A DNA stretch of 64,000 bases, from assembly GCA_019187195.1 (NCBI GenBank), contig JABAQT010000002.1, positions 99,625 through 163,624 on the forward strand, written 5' to 3'. Shown here piece by piece: positions 53,174 to 60,883 of the stretch. The notes beneath the pieces were generated by a model, which ran no database searches, was not told the origin of the DNA, and saw nothing but the letters and a program-made list of their open reading frames with translations. Origin of the DNA: Bryobacteraceae bacterium. Its GTDB lineage: Bacteria > Acidobacteriota > Terriglobia > Bryobacterales > Bryobacteraceae. Position numbers and translations under genes: made by a program. Positions within the stretch are counted from its first letter, which is position 1, and each line of letters starts with the position of its first letter.

Positions 53174-54003
53174 TTCAATCTCCCGCACGCCACCAGCAGA
53201 TCCCTCCAATGCGGCTCATCGAGCCTGCTGATCTGAATCACGGGTTCGCCGTGGGCCGTGGCGTGAATGAATTCTCCGTTTCCAATATAGACTCCGGTGT
53301 GGCTGATCTTCGCCCTTTCCGCGCCGAAATACAGCAGGTCTCCGGGGCGCAGTTCGTCCTTCTTCACCGCTGTCAGGCCGCTCCATTCCGCCTGTGGCCG
53401 CGCGTCCCGGGGCAGGAGCCTCCCCATCCTCCTGCACAGCATCTGCGTGTACCCGGAACAGTCATAACCGAAGCTGGACGTTCCGCCCCACGTATACGGC
53501 AAACCCAGAAAACGCTTCGCCAGCGCGATCATCTCGGGCACATCGAGCGCCCGCGCATCGAAACTCAGGTCGCCCCGTTGCACCCAGGCCGCCCTGTCGT
53601 CGGGAAGGCGCACCTCCAGCCAGCGCCGGTCTTCCGCTTCCGGTTCCGCCACCACCTCGAGCCGTGTCTCATAGGGAACGGTCAGCACGGGAGCATGCCG
53701 CGTCACATTCGGCTCGCGGTAAAGATGAGCCGCCAGGCTCCGCACCATCGCCACGCGGCCGCTTTGCGCATACTTGCCCCGGCGAACCCCAACCGCCGGA
53801 ACCCACCCGCTATACTCATCCCCCGTCTGGATGCGCACCCATCCCTCCCTCTCCTCGAGAATCGAGACGTTCGAGGCATAGATCGCCTGCGAAACGACAC
53901 TGCCATCCTCGCCCGGAACCGAATACATATTCAGCACGGGACGGATAACCACGGCTTCCGTCATCGCCATCGCCAGCAACCCTACTATCCCGGGAAGCAT
54001 CAT
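53170..54003 (-). CDS. NlpC/P60 murein endopeptidase with SH3 domain (YkfC-like)
   Basis: 277 residues. A hydrophobic N-terminus (GIVGLLAMAMTEAVVI) precedes an SH3b-like region (about 25-145) and the NlpC/P60 domain with catalytic Cys182 (FGYDCSGYTQ), His235 (KISHTGVYIG) and His247 (FIHATA). Relatives (YkfC) cut gamma-D-glutamyl-diaminopimelate bonds of murein peptides. Co-translation with the epimerase suggests joint recycling of L-Ala-D-Glu. It diverges from the ceramidase-like gene. Confidence 0.9.
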   Translation of the reverse strand: MMLPGIVGLLAMAMTEAVVIRPVLNMYSVPGEDGSVVSQAIYASNVSILEEREGWVRIQTGDEYSGWVPAVGVRRGKYAQSGRVAMVRSLAAHLYREPNVTRHAPVLTVPYETRLEVVAEPEAEDRRWLEVRLPDDRAAWVQRGDLSFDARALDVPEMIALAKRFLGLPYTWGGTSSFGYDCSGYTQMLCRRMGRLLPRDARPQAEWSGLTAVKKDELRPGDLLYFGAERAKISHTGVYIGNGEFIHATAHGEPVIQISRLDEPHWRDLLVACGRLK

Positions 54004-54022
54004 GCCTCCATTGTGGCGCGAT

Positions 54023-54028
54023 TATACT
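54023..54028 (+). promoter_or_regulatory. -10 candidate of the ceramidase-like gene
   Basis: TATACT, followed by the ATG at 54038 after 10 nt. It lies next to the divergent NlpC/P60 start at 54003. The -35 is not clear. Confidence 0.35.
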
Positions 54029-54037
54029 GATGGCGTT

Positions 54038-55288
54038 ATGCGCGTTTCTTCCCTGCTTCTGCTGCTCGCGCTCGCCCGCCTCGACGCGAATGATCTCCCC
54101 CTCCGCGCCGGAGTGGCCCGCGCCGAATTGACTCCCACCTCATCCATGCCCATGTACGGCTACGCCAACCGCCGCTGTGGCCCTTCAAACGGAGTCCATG
54201 ACCCGCTCTTCGCCAAAGCTCTCGTCCTGGCGTCGGGCGATACCAGGATGGCCATTGTCACGCTCGACCTGGGCAACATCACCTCTTCCTCCCTTGCCCG
54301 CCAGGTCAGGGACAAACTCGGAATCCCTCTGCTGCTGCTGTCCGCCTCCCACAGCCACTCCACCCCGGCGCCCGGTCCGGACGGTTACCCGCCGGACATG
54401 GAAGCAAAGATCTTCGATGCCGTCAAACGCGCCTCGGAATCCTTATTCCCCGCGCGCCTATCCATCGGCCGCGGCGATATCCAACTCGGCTACAACCGCC
54501 TGCTGATGCGCGATGACGGCCGCGCGCGCGCCCTGTTCGACAACCTCGAACGCATCCCCTACGGCCCCGTGGACCCCGAGTTCGTCCTCTTGCGCGTCGA
54601 GGATCAAAACGGCGCTCCCAAAGCTCTGCTTGTCCACTACGCCGTTCACGCCGTCGTCCTCGGACCCACCAACTGCAAGTTCTCGGCCGATTACCCCGGT
54701 GTCCTCCAGCAAACAGTCGAAGCGGAAATCCCCGGCGCGCAGTGTATGTTCGTCCAGGGCGGAGCCGGCGACATCAATCCCCTTTTCATGGCCCGCTCGG
54801 GAAACGAGGAGCAGGATTTCACCGTCGTCCGCAAGATGGGAGAAACCCTCGCCGGCCGCGTGTTGCAGGCCGCGCGCCAAATGAAGCCCGTCTCCCCGAA
54901 CCGCTACCCCATCGAGTGGCGTAGCGAACTGCTTCGCTTCGCTGGCCGCTGGGAAAAGGAGAAAACCCTCGATGTCGGCATCACCACCGTGCTGATCAAC
55001 CGGGAAATCGCCATCGCCGCCACCCCCGGAGAACTGATGCACAAACTCCAGCGCGCCTGGAAGCAGCGCGCCGATGTCCCCTATCCGTTGTTCTACGGCT
55101 ACACCTATTCAGCCGGAGGCGTTTGGCCCGGCTATGTGCCCGACCTCAAAACCGCCGCCTATGGCGGCTATGGAGCCGATACCACCACCCGCATCGAAAT
55201 CGGAGCCGGCGAAACCATCATCGAACGCCACCTCATCCATCTCTATGACATGCTCGGCATGTGGCGCCCCGAGCCGGGCAAACCCTGA
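54038..55288 (+). CDS. Neutral ceramidase-like secreted hydrolase
   Basis: 416 residues from MRVSSLLLLLALARLDAND, a Sec signal. The sequence follows the N-terminal catalytic domain of neutral/alkaline non-lysosomal ceramidase: LRAGVARAELTP, the strand AIVTLDLGNITSSSL, zinc-site His residues in SASHSHSTPAPG and HYAVHAVVLG, and FVQGGAGDINPLF. True ceramidases have an extra C-terminal domain, absent here. It probably hydrolyses an amide or ester in the periplasm; lipid substrate is not proved. I chose the ATG inside the longer frame because the signal peptide starts there. Confidence 0.82.
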   Translation: MRVSSLLLLLALARLDANDLPLRAGVARAELTPTSSMPMYGYANRRCGPSNGVHDPLFAKALVLASGDTRMAIVTLDLGNITSSSLARQVRDKLGIPLLLLSASHSHSTPAPGPDGYPPDMEAKIFDAVKRASESLFPARLSIGRGDIQLGYNRLLMRDDGRARALFDNLERIPYGPVDPEFVLLRVEDQNGAPKALLVHYAVHAVVLGPTNCKFSADYPGVLQQTVEAEIPGAQCMFVQGGAGDINPLFMARSGNEEQDFTVVRKMGETLAGRVLQAARQMKPVSPNRYPIEWRSELLRFAGRWEKEKTLDVGITTVLINREIAIAATPGELMHKLQRAWKQRADVPYPLFYGYTYSAGGVWPGYVPDLKTAAYGGYGADTTTRIEIGAGETIIERHLIHLYDMLGMWRPEPGKP

Positions 55289-55334
55289 TCCACCGCCAGT
55301 TCACGAAAGGAAACTCCGCGAACCGGGCTGGAAG

Positions 55335-55847
55335 CTAATAGTGCACCAGTGAATGGATCGGGTAGTTCACCAGCTTCTCCCGCCCCTTCAGAAAATCGAG
55401 TTCCAGCACGAATCCCAGTCCCGCTACCGTGCCTCCAAGTTTCTCCACCAGCTTCGTCACCGCCTCCGCGGTCCCGCCCGTCGCCAGAACGTCGTCGATA
55501 ATCAGCACGTGCTGCCCCGGCTTGATGGCGTCCTTATGGATTTCCAGCCGGTCCGTGCCGTATTCCAGTTGGTACTCCATCGTTTCCACCTGCCATGGCA
55601 ACTTCTTCGGCTTTCGCACCGGCACGAACCCCGTGCCGAGCGCGTACGCCACCGTCGGGGCGAAAAGAAAGCCGCGCGCCTCGATGCCCAGAACAACGTC
55701 CACGCGCTTCTCCGAGTAATGCTCTTCGAAGATATCAATGACACTCCCAAAACCGTCCTTGTCCTTGAGCAGCGTCGTCACGTCGTAAAACAGGATTCCC
55801 GGCTTGGGAAAGTCCGGAACTTCTCGGATAAGCTTTTTCAGATTCAT
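55335..55847 (-). CDS. apt: Adenine phosphoribosyltransferase
   Basis: 170 residues starting [17 protein letters not shown]. The type I PRTase PRPP loop is [16 protein letters not shown]; other motifs are [15 protein letters not shown] and [12 protein letters not shown], typical of Apt. It salvages adenine to AMP. The ATG at 55847 fits the family start; an earlier ATG at 55868 adds seven residues overlapping the acylphosphatase end. The two genes overlap or abut, suggesting one transcript. Confidence 0.95.
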   Translation of the reverse strand: MNLKKLIREVPDFPKPGILFYDVTTLLKDKDGFGSVIDIFEEHYSEKRVDVVLGIEARGFLFAPTVAYALGTGFVPVRKPKKLPWQVETMEYQLEYGTDRLEIHKDAIKPGQHVLIIDDVLATGGTAEAVTKLVEKLGGTVAGLGFVLELDFLKGREKLVNYPIHSLVHY

Positions 55848-55857
55848 GAGCTGTGAA

Positions 55858-56151
55858 CTATCTTTCAATACGGAAGGACTTGTATTCTACCAAAGCGGCC
55901 TCCACGGCTTCGACACCGCGCACGCTCGACCGCATCGGACCTTTCGCCAGCAGCCCTTCCAACTCCGCCATCGCCCGCGGCGAGCCCGTCGCATAGACTT
56001 CCACCCGCCCGTCCTCGAGGTTCCTCGTGTAACCCCGGATCCCCAATTCGGAGGCGTGCCGCTGCACGTAGTACCGGAATCCCACCCCCTGCACCACCCC
56101 CCGAACAAAATAACGCCTGGCAATCGGTTTCAACGCCGCATGGTAGCACAC
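55858..56151 (-). CDS. acyP: Acylphosphatase
   Basis: 97 residues. The active site is [18 protein letters not shown] with the catalytic Arg, and the conserved Asn lies in [13 protein letters not shown]. It hydrolyses acyl phosphates such as acetyl phosphate. The GTG start at 56151 is preceded by AGAGGTGA at a good distance; a TTG at 56133 would also fit. It lies 10 nt before the apt start. Confidence 0.92.
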   Translation of the reverse strand: MCYHAALKPIARRYFVRGVVQGVGFRYYVQRHASELGIRGYTRNLEDGRVEVYATGSPRAMAELEGLLAKGPMRSSVRGVEAVEAALVEYKSFRIER

Positions 56152-56202
56152 GGCGGATCACCTCTTTCACGGTTGCGATATGATCAAGACCTTGGGAACA
56201 GG

Positions 56203-56826
56203 ATGAAAACCACCGGCAAACCGCGCCTCGAGCGCTTCACCTCGCCCGAACGCCTCATCCATTGGCTGACGGCCATCAGCTTTGTCTACGCGGGCCTTTC
56301 CGGCACGGCCCTCTGGTCGCGCCGCATGTGGTGGACCGCCGCTCTCCTCGGCGGCGGCGAAACCGTGCGCGCCTGGCATCCCATCGGCGGCGTCATCTTC
56401 GCCCTCCTGCTCGCCCTGATGTTCCGCAATTGGGCCAGGCAGATGAAACTCGACTCCGATGACCGCCAGTGGCTCCTCCTCTCTCACAAGTACGCCGTCC
56501 ATCAGGAAGAAGCGCTCCCCGAAAGCGGCCGCTTCAACGCCGGCCAGAAAATGCTCTTCTGGCTGCAATCCTCGAGCGCCGTATTGCTGTTCCTCAGCGG
56601 AGCCGTCCTTTGGTTCCCCGCCCTGATGCCCCGCGGTTTGCGCCTGGCCGCGGTCCTGGTCCACCCATTGGCTGCCGTCGCCTCCCTCGGCGGCATCATC
56701 ATCCACATCTACATGAGCGTCTTCGTCGTTCCCTCCTCCTTGCGCGCCATGCTCCGCGGTTGGGTCCGCCCCGCCTGGGCCGCCTCCCATCACGCCAAAT
56801 GGTACCGGGAGATCACACGCTCTTGA
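56203..56826 (+). CDS. fdoI: Formate dehydrogenase gamma subunit (cytochrome b), orphan
   Basis: 207 residues with four transmembrane helices. The start PRLERFTSPERLIHWLTAISF and the haem His residues in RAWHPIGGVIFALLLAL, RLAAVLVHPLAAVASLG and IIIHIYM match the FdnI/FdoI cytochrome b556 family that oxidises quinone partners of membrane formate dehydrogenase. No catalytic (fdoG) or iron-sulfur (fdoH) gene is in the window upstream, so these must lie elsewhere or be missing. Its TGA overlaps the TTG of fdhE (TTGA), so the two are coupled. Confidence 0.85.
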   Translation: MKTTGKPRLERFTSPERLIHWLTAISFVYAGLSGTALWSRRMWWTAALLGGGETVRAWHPIGGVIFALLLALMFRNWARQMKLDSDDRQWLLLSHKYAVHQEEALPESGRFNAGQKMLFWLQSSSAVLLFLSGAVLWFPALMPRGLRLAAVLVHPLAAVASLGGIIIHIYMSVFVVPSSLRAMLRGWVRPAWAASHHAKWYREITRS

Positions 56827-57434
56827 GCCGCTACCTCGAGCGCGCCGCCCGCGCGCGCCTGTTGGCGGAGCGCTATCCGGAATCACGCGAAGGCCTGCTG
56901 TTTGCCGCGGCAATCTTCGAATGGCAGTCAAAGGGTGAGGGCCTCGAGGAACTCCGCGCTCTCGTCCGCCGCATCGGACCACCCGTATTGCGGCGCGCCC
57001 CGCCCTCGCATGAGTGGTTCTCCCGCGTTATCGCCGAATTCGAGCCCCCCGCCATCCGCGGCCGCGCGCCGCGTGACAACGAGTGCCCGCTCTGCGGCCA
57101 TCCGCCGCAACTCGGCGTGCTGCGCCCGGAAGGACACGGATCGGCCCTCACGCTCGCCTGCTCCCTCTGCCGGCACGAATGGCCGTATCCGCGCGCCACC
57201 TGCCCCGGTTGCGGCGAAACCGATCCCCATAAGATCGCCTTCGGAACAACGAAGGCTTTCCCCGCCATCCAGACCATGACTTGCGATTCCTGTTGGTCTT
57301 ACCTCCATCTCATCGATCTTGGCAAGGACCCCCTCGCCGTGCCCGAAGCCGATGAACTCTCCGCCCAACCCCTCGACGTCTGGGCCATCGAGCAGGGTTA
57401 CCGGAAATTGACCCCCAATTGGATTGGGATCTGA
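56823..57434 (+). CDS. fdhE: FdhE, formate dehydrogenase maturation protein
   Basis: 203 residues from the TTG overlapping the fdoI stop. The N-terminal helical part (RARLLAERYPESREGLL, FAAAIFEWQ) is followed by a rubredoxin-like zinc-ribbon pair with four CxxC motifs: CPLCGH, CSLCRHEW, CPGCGE and CDSCWSY. E. coli FdhE is required for active membrane formate dehydrogenases. It is shorter than E. coli FdhE (about 309 residues) but keeps the key motifs. The next gene starts 21 nt after its stop. Confidence 0.88.
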   Translation: MSRYLERAARARLLAERYPESREGLLFAAAIFEWQSKGEGLEELRALVRRIGPPVLRRAPPSHEWFSRVIAEFEPPAIRGRAPRDNECPLCGHPPQLGVLRPEGHGSALTLACSLCRHEWPYPRATCPGCGETDPHKIAFGTTKAFPAIQTMTCDSCWSYLHLIDLGKDPLAVPEADELSAQPLDVWAIEQGYRKLTPNWIGI

Positions 57435-57448
57435 CAAGGGTGTATCAT
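57419..57448 (+). promoter_or_regulatory. Promoter of the SelA-like gene
   Basis: TTGGAT at 57419-57424, 18 bp, then TATCAT at 57443-57448 preceded by TG. The ATG at 57456 is 8 nt after it. This suggests separate transcription from fdhE. Confidence 0.55.
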
Positions 57449-57455
57449 CACCCCC

Positions 57456-58652
57456 ATGGAACCTAAACTGACACGCCGCCGGATGATGCATGCAGCCGGA
57501 CTGCCCCTTGCAGCCCAAGCCTCGAAAGCCGCCACTCCTTCGCCCTCCATCTACGCGCGCCTCGGCCTGCGCAGCTTCATTAACGCCTACGGCACCCTGA
57601 CAACGCTCGGGGGAACCCTCATGCTCCCCGAAGTGAAGCATGCCATGGAGGAGGCTTCCCGCGATTTCGTCGCCATTCACGACCTCCAGAAAAAAGTCGG
57701 AGAGCGCCTCGTCGAGCTCACCGGAGCCGAAGCCGGCTTCGTTACCTCCGGAGCCTCGGCCGCCTTGTGTCTCGCCACCTGCGCCGTCACCGCCGGAGCC
57801 GATAAAGACAAGATCAACCGCCTGCCCCACCTCACCGGCATGAAGAGCGAAATGATCATTCAGAAAGCTCACCGCAGTCCCTACGATCACGCTTTCCGCA
57901 TGGTGGGCGTCCGGTTGGTCGAGGTCGAAACCGCCGATGAAGTCCGCAAGGCGATCAACTCGAATACTGCCGCTCTCATCATGGTCCTCAGCCACAACTC
58001 CCTCGGCCACAAGGTGCAGTTGCCCGATATGCTCGAGATCGCTCACTCCTCGAATCTGCCCCTCGTTCTCGACGCCGCCGCCGAGGTCCCGCCCGCCGAA
58101 AACCTCCGCCGGTTCGTCAAAATGGGCGTCGACCTCGTCGCCTTCAGCGGTGGAAAGGAACTGCGCGGCCCGCAATGCAGCGGACTCCTGCTAGGCCGTA
58201 AGGCGCTCGTCGAGGCCGCCTATGCCAACAGCTCCCCGAACAATCACTTCGCCCGCATTGCCAAGGTAGGCAAGGAGGAAATCGTCGGGCTGCTGACCGC
58301 CGTCGAGATGGCCCTCAAACGCGACGAGGCCTCTGAAAGGCAGCAGCGCGAGGCCACCTTGCGCCGTGTAGCCGCCAAACTCAAGGGAATTCCCACCGTC
58401 CACACCGAGTTCATCCCGAATCTCGATCCCAGCCACTCCCCACGACTCTCCGTTCAGTGGGATGAGGCCAAACTCGGACTCACCGTCAACGCCGTATTGA
58501 CACGGCTGCGCGATGGCGACCCCTCCATCGTCACCGCCGACATGACCCGCTTCCGCCCCTCCTGGAAAGGCCTCGGCATCTTCGCCAACGAACTGCGCCC
58601 CGGTGAAGAACTGATCGTCGCCGAGCGCGTGCGCCAAATTCTCAAAGGCTGA
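57456..58652 (+). CDS. SelA/DgaE-like PLP-dependent enzyme with Tat-like leader
   Basis: 398 residues. A twin-arginine-like start (KLTRRRMMHAAGLPLAA) precedes a fold-type I PLP domain. The Schiff-base Lys is K234 (AFSGGKELRGPQCSG), with Asp206 (LVLDAAAE) for the pyridine ring and GFVTSGASAALCLAT at the phosphate site. It belongs to the SelA-like group that includes D-glucosaminate-6-phosphate ammonia-lyase (DgaE) and related lyases. Its place beside fdhE is suggestive of SelA, but the leader and motif set point to an amino-sugar or amino-acid lyase instead. An exported PLP enzyme is unusual. Confidence 0.8.
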   Translation: MEPKLTRRRMMHAAGLPLAAQASKAATPSPSIYARLGLRSFINAYGTLTTLGGTLMLPEVKHAMEEASRDFVAIHDLQKKVGERLVELTGAEAGFVTSGASAALCLATCAVTAGADKDKINRLPHLTGMKSEMIIQKAHRSPYDHAFRMVGVRLVEVETADEVRKAINSNTAALIMVLSHNSLGHKVQLPDMLEIAHSSNLPLVLDAAAEVPPAENLRRFVKMGVDLVAFSGGKELRGPQCSGLLLGRKALVEAAYANSSPNNHFARIAKVGKEEIVGLLTAVEMALKRDEASERQQREATLRRVAAKLKGIPTVHTEFIPNLDPSHSPRLSVQWDEAKLGLTVNAVLTRLRDGDPSIVTADMTRFRPSWKGLGIFANELRPGEELIVAERVRQILKG

Positions 58653-58659
58653 CGAACCG

Positions 58660-60021
58660 TCAGCATTCGCCTTCAGCCGCCAGCATCTCGAGCGTGGCGT
58701 CAAACGCGTCCACGGTACGGCGCACATCCTCCTCCGTGTGAACCGCGCTGACCACGCCGCCCGGCCAGCCGATGATATCCACGCCGTGCAGCAGAAAACC
58801 CGTACGCATCTTATGCAGCAGGCGCGGTGAAATTCCACCCTTCAGCTTGTTCCAGGGCACTCGCCCGGCGTAGATGTCTTCGGCCGTCGCATCCCCACAG
58901 TAAATGTGGAAATCCGAGAACTCTCCATACACGCACCACCCCAAACCGCGCCGCCTCAGAACCGCGTTCATCCCATCGCGAATCGCCGCCCCGGTTCGCT
59001 TCGCCCGCTCCACCGCGTCCGTGTCCCTCACCTGCCGCAACGTCGCGATCCCCGCCGCCGCGGAGATCGGACCGGCGTTGAAGGTGCCCTGATGAAGCAC
59101 CGGCGGCGGTTGGATATCGTCCCCCGCCTGCCGGTAATCGAGCATCCTCATTACATCCGCGCGGCCCACCAGCGCCGCGCCCGGATATCCTCCCGCCACG
59201 ATCTTGGCAAGCGAGGTCAGGTCGGGCTTCACCCCGTAAAATCCCTGGGCCCCGCCGGTGGAACAGCGAAATCCGCAGATGACTTCGTCGAACATGAGCA
59301 ACACCCCATGCCGCGCCGTGGCATCCCGCAACCTGCGCAGTGCCTCCCCTCCCATCGGAATCTGCCCGAAAGTCGCGCCCGTCGGCTCCAGAATCACCGC
59401 CGCGATGTCGTCGCGCGAGGCAAGCAACCCCTCGACTCCCTCCGCATCGTCCGGCGGCAGGATCAGCGTGTCTTCAACTATCCCCGGTATGATTCCCGGC
59501 GCGCCGCCAACCGGGAAACATACATGATCGTGCCACCCGTGAAAATGCCCCGAAAAGCGGACGATCTTCCGCTTCCCGCTGAAGGCCCGCGCCACCCTCA
59601 GACCCAGATGTGTAGCCTCCGTCCCCGAGATCGTGAACCGTATCCTCTCGGCCGAAGGAACCAGTTCGTGAATCAGTTCCGCCCACTCCACCTCGAGTTC
59701 GTGGGAGGCGCCGAAATGAACCCCCTTGGGCATCTGCGCCGAAACAGCCTCCACAACGGCGGGATGATTGTGACCCAATAGCAAAGCCCCGTGCCCGCCG
59801 AAGTAATCGACGTATTCATTCCCATCCGTGTCCCATTTCCGCGATCCCGCCGCGCGCTCCACGTACACCGGATGCGGCAACAGAAACCGCCCGATGTGTG
59901 TCACCCCGTTGCTCAACAAAGCGGCGGCGCGCTCATGCAGCACGCGCGACCCGGGCGTCTTGCTTGCATAGGCGCGGAGAATCTCGGACTTCATCAACGG
60001 AACGGCGTGCGTGGAGGCCAT
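58660..60021 (-). CDS. Class III aminotransferase, glutamate-1-semialdehyde aminomutase-like
   Basis: 453 residues. Class III PLP motifs: DVDYFGGHGALLLGHNHP-like segment (VDYFGGHGALLLGH), ISGTEATHLGLRVAR, LLMFDEVICGFR with Asp245, and the Schiff-base Lys273 in LTSLAKIVAGGYPGAA. It resembles HemL but carries substitutions common in HemL-like paralogues of unknown substrate. Nothing nearby belongs to haem synthesis. It converges on the SelA-like gene (7-nt gap) and diverges from the CBM9 protein. Role may be amino-sugar or amine metabolism. Confidence 0.85.
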   Translation of the reverse strand: MASTHAVPLMKSEILRAYASKTPGSRVLHERAAALLSNGVTHIGRFLLPHPVYVERAAGSRKWDTDGNEYVDYFGGHGALLLGHNHPAVVEAVSAQMPKGVHFGASHELEVEWAELIHELVPSAERIRFTISGTEATHLGLRVARAFSGKRKIVRFSGHFHGWHDHVCFPVGGAPGIIPGIVEDTLILPPDDAEGVEGLLASRDDIAAVILEPTGATFGQIPMGGEALRRLRDATARHGVLLMFDEVICGFRCSTGGAQGFYGVKPDLTSLAKIVAGGYPGAALVGRADVMRMLDYRQAGDDIQPPPVLHQGTFNAGPISAAAGIATLRQVRDTDAVERAKRTGAAIRDGMNAVLRRRGLGWCVYGEFSDFHIYCGDATAEDIYAGRVPWNKLKGGISPRLLHKMRTGFLLHGVDIIGWPGGVVSAVHTEEDVRRTVDAFDATLEMLAAEGEC

Positions 60022-60058
60022 GCGTGTTATGGTAGCGCGGTCCGCGCCATTCGCCGGA

Positions 60059-60067
60059 TGATATCAT
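60059..60067 (+). promoter_or_regulatory. Extended -10 of the CBM9-like gene
   Basis: TGaTATCAT, with the ATG at 60074 exactly 7 nt after the hexamer. A leaderless transcript is expected. Confidence 0.55.
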
Positions 60068-60073
60068 CGTCCC

Positions 60074-60871
60074 ATGCAAAATCGTCCCGCCCCCCGCCGG
60101 ATGCTTTCACCAGTCTCCGGACGGGAAAGCAGCGAGCCTGCCTTCACGCGCTGTCTTCTGCTCATCCTGCTGCCGGCTTTTGGACTGGGCGCCCAATCGC
60201 TGCCGCGCTACGATATTCACCGCGCCCCCTCGCCCATCACCATCGACGGAAAACTCGACGACGCCGCCTGGCGCGACGCCCCCACCGCCACGGACTTTCA
60301 TTTCAACTGGTGGAAGGAAGGAGCCAGGGAACAGACCGCCGTCAAACTGCTCTGGGATGACGGGAATCTCTACGCCGGCTTCTACTGCCACGACAAACAT
60401 ATCTCCGCCAGGGTCACCGAGCGCCACGGACCCGTATCGCTCGACGACAGCGCCGAAATCTTCCTTAGTCCCAATCCATCCAAGGTTCGCAACTACTACG
60501 GCTTCGAGATTAACGCCATCGGAACAATGCTCAACTTCATTCGGGCCGACTGGTACACCGGCCCCAAAAACTGGGAACCGGACGGCGTGCGCTACCGGAC
60601 CTCCTACCATGGCCTCCCCGTGAAAAACGAATCACCCGATGACGATCACTGGATTCTCGAAATCGCCATCCCCTTCCGGAATTTCGCCAGGGACGCCGCC
60701 CACACGCCTCCGCGCGATGGCGACACATGGCGGCTGAACCTGAACCGCGCTGGCGGAAAGACGGACGCGCAATACAGCACCTGGTCGCCTGTAACGACGC
60801 CGAAGCCGAGCTTTCACGTGCCCGAAGCCTTCGGATGGGTGCGTTTTGTGAATCGCCCTCCCTCCCGGTGA
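60074..60871 (+). CDS. Secreted carbohydrate-binding protein, CBM9 family
   Basis: 265 residues. After a basic start a hydrophobic signal (TRCLLLILLPAFGLGAQ) leads into one CBM9-like beta-sandwich. Traits are ITIDGKLDDAAWRDA at the start, LLWDDGNLYAGFYCHDKHI in the middle, DSAEIFLSPNP and YYGFEINAIGTM. CBM9 modules bind sugar chain ends or form part of larger sensors and enzymes; here it stands alone. Start at the ATG is supported by the -10 spacing. The downstream beta-helix gene starts 12 nt after its stop and has its own -10. Confidence 0.85.
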   Translation: MQNRPAPRRMLSPVSGRESSEPAFTRCLLLILLPAFGLGAQSLPRYDIHRAPSPITIDGKLDDAAWRDAPTATDFHFNWWKEGAREQTAVKLLWDDGNLYAGFYCHDKHISARVTERHGPVSLDDSAEIFLSPNPSKVRNYYGFEINAIGTMLNFIRADWYTGPKNWEPDGVRYRTSYHGLPVKNESPDDDHWILEIAIPFRNFARDAAHTPPRDGDTWRLNLNRAGGKTDAQYSTWSPVTTPKPSFHVPEAFGWVRFVNRPPSR

Positions 60872-60877
60872 TAGGAT
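60869..60877 (+). promoter_or_regulatory. Extended -10 of the beta-helix gene
   Basis: TGaTAGGAT overlapping the CBM9 stop codon, with the ATG at 60884 exactly 7 nt after the hexamer. Confidence 0.5.
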
Positions 60878-60883
60878 TCCCGC

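Noticed and set aside
57456..58652. Naming the PLP gene selA because of adjacent fdhE
   Set aside because: Leader sequence and motif set point to the DgaE-like branch; no other selenocysteine gene is in the window.
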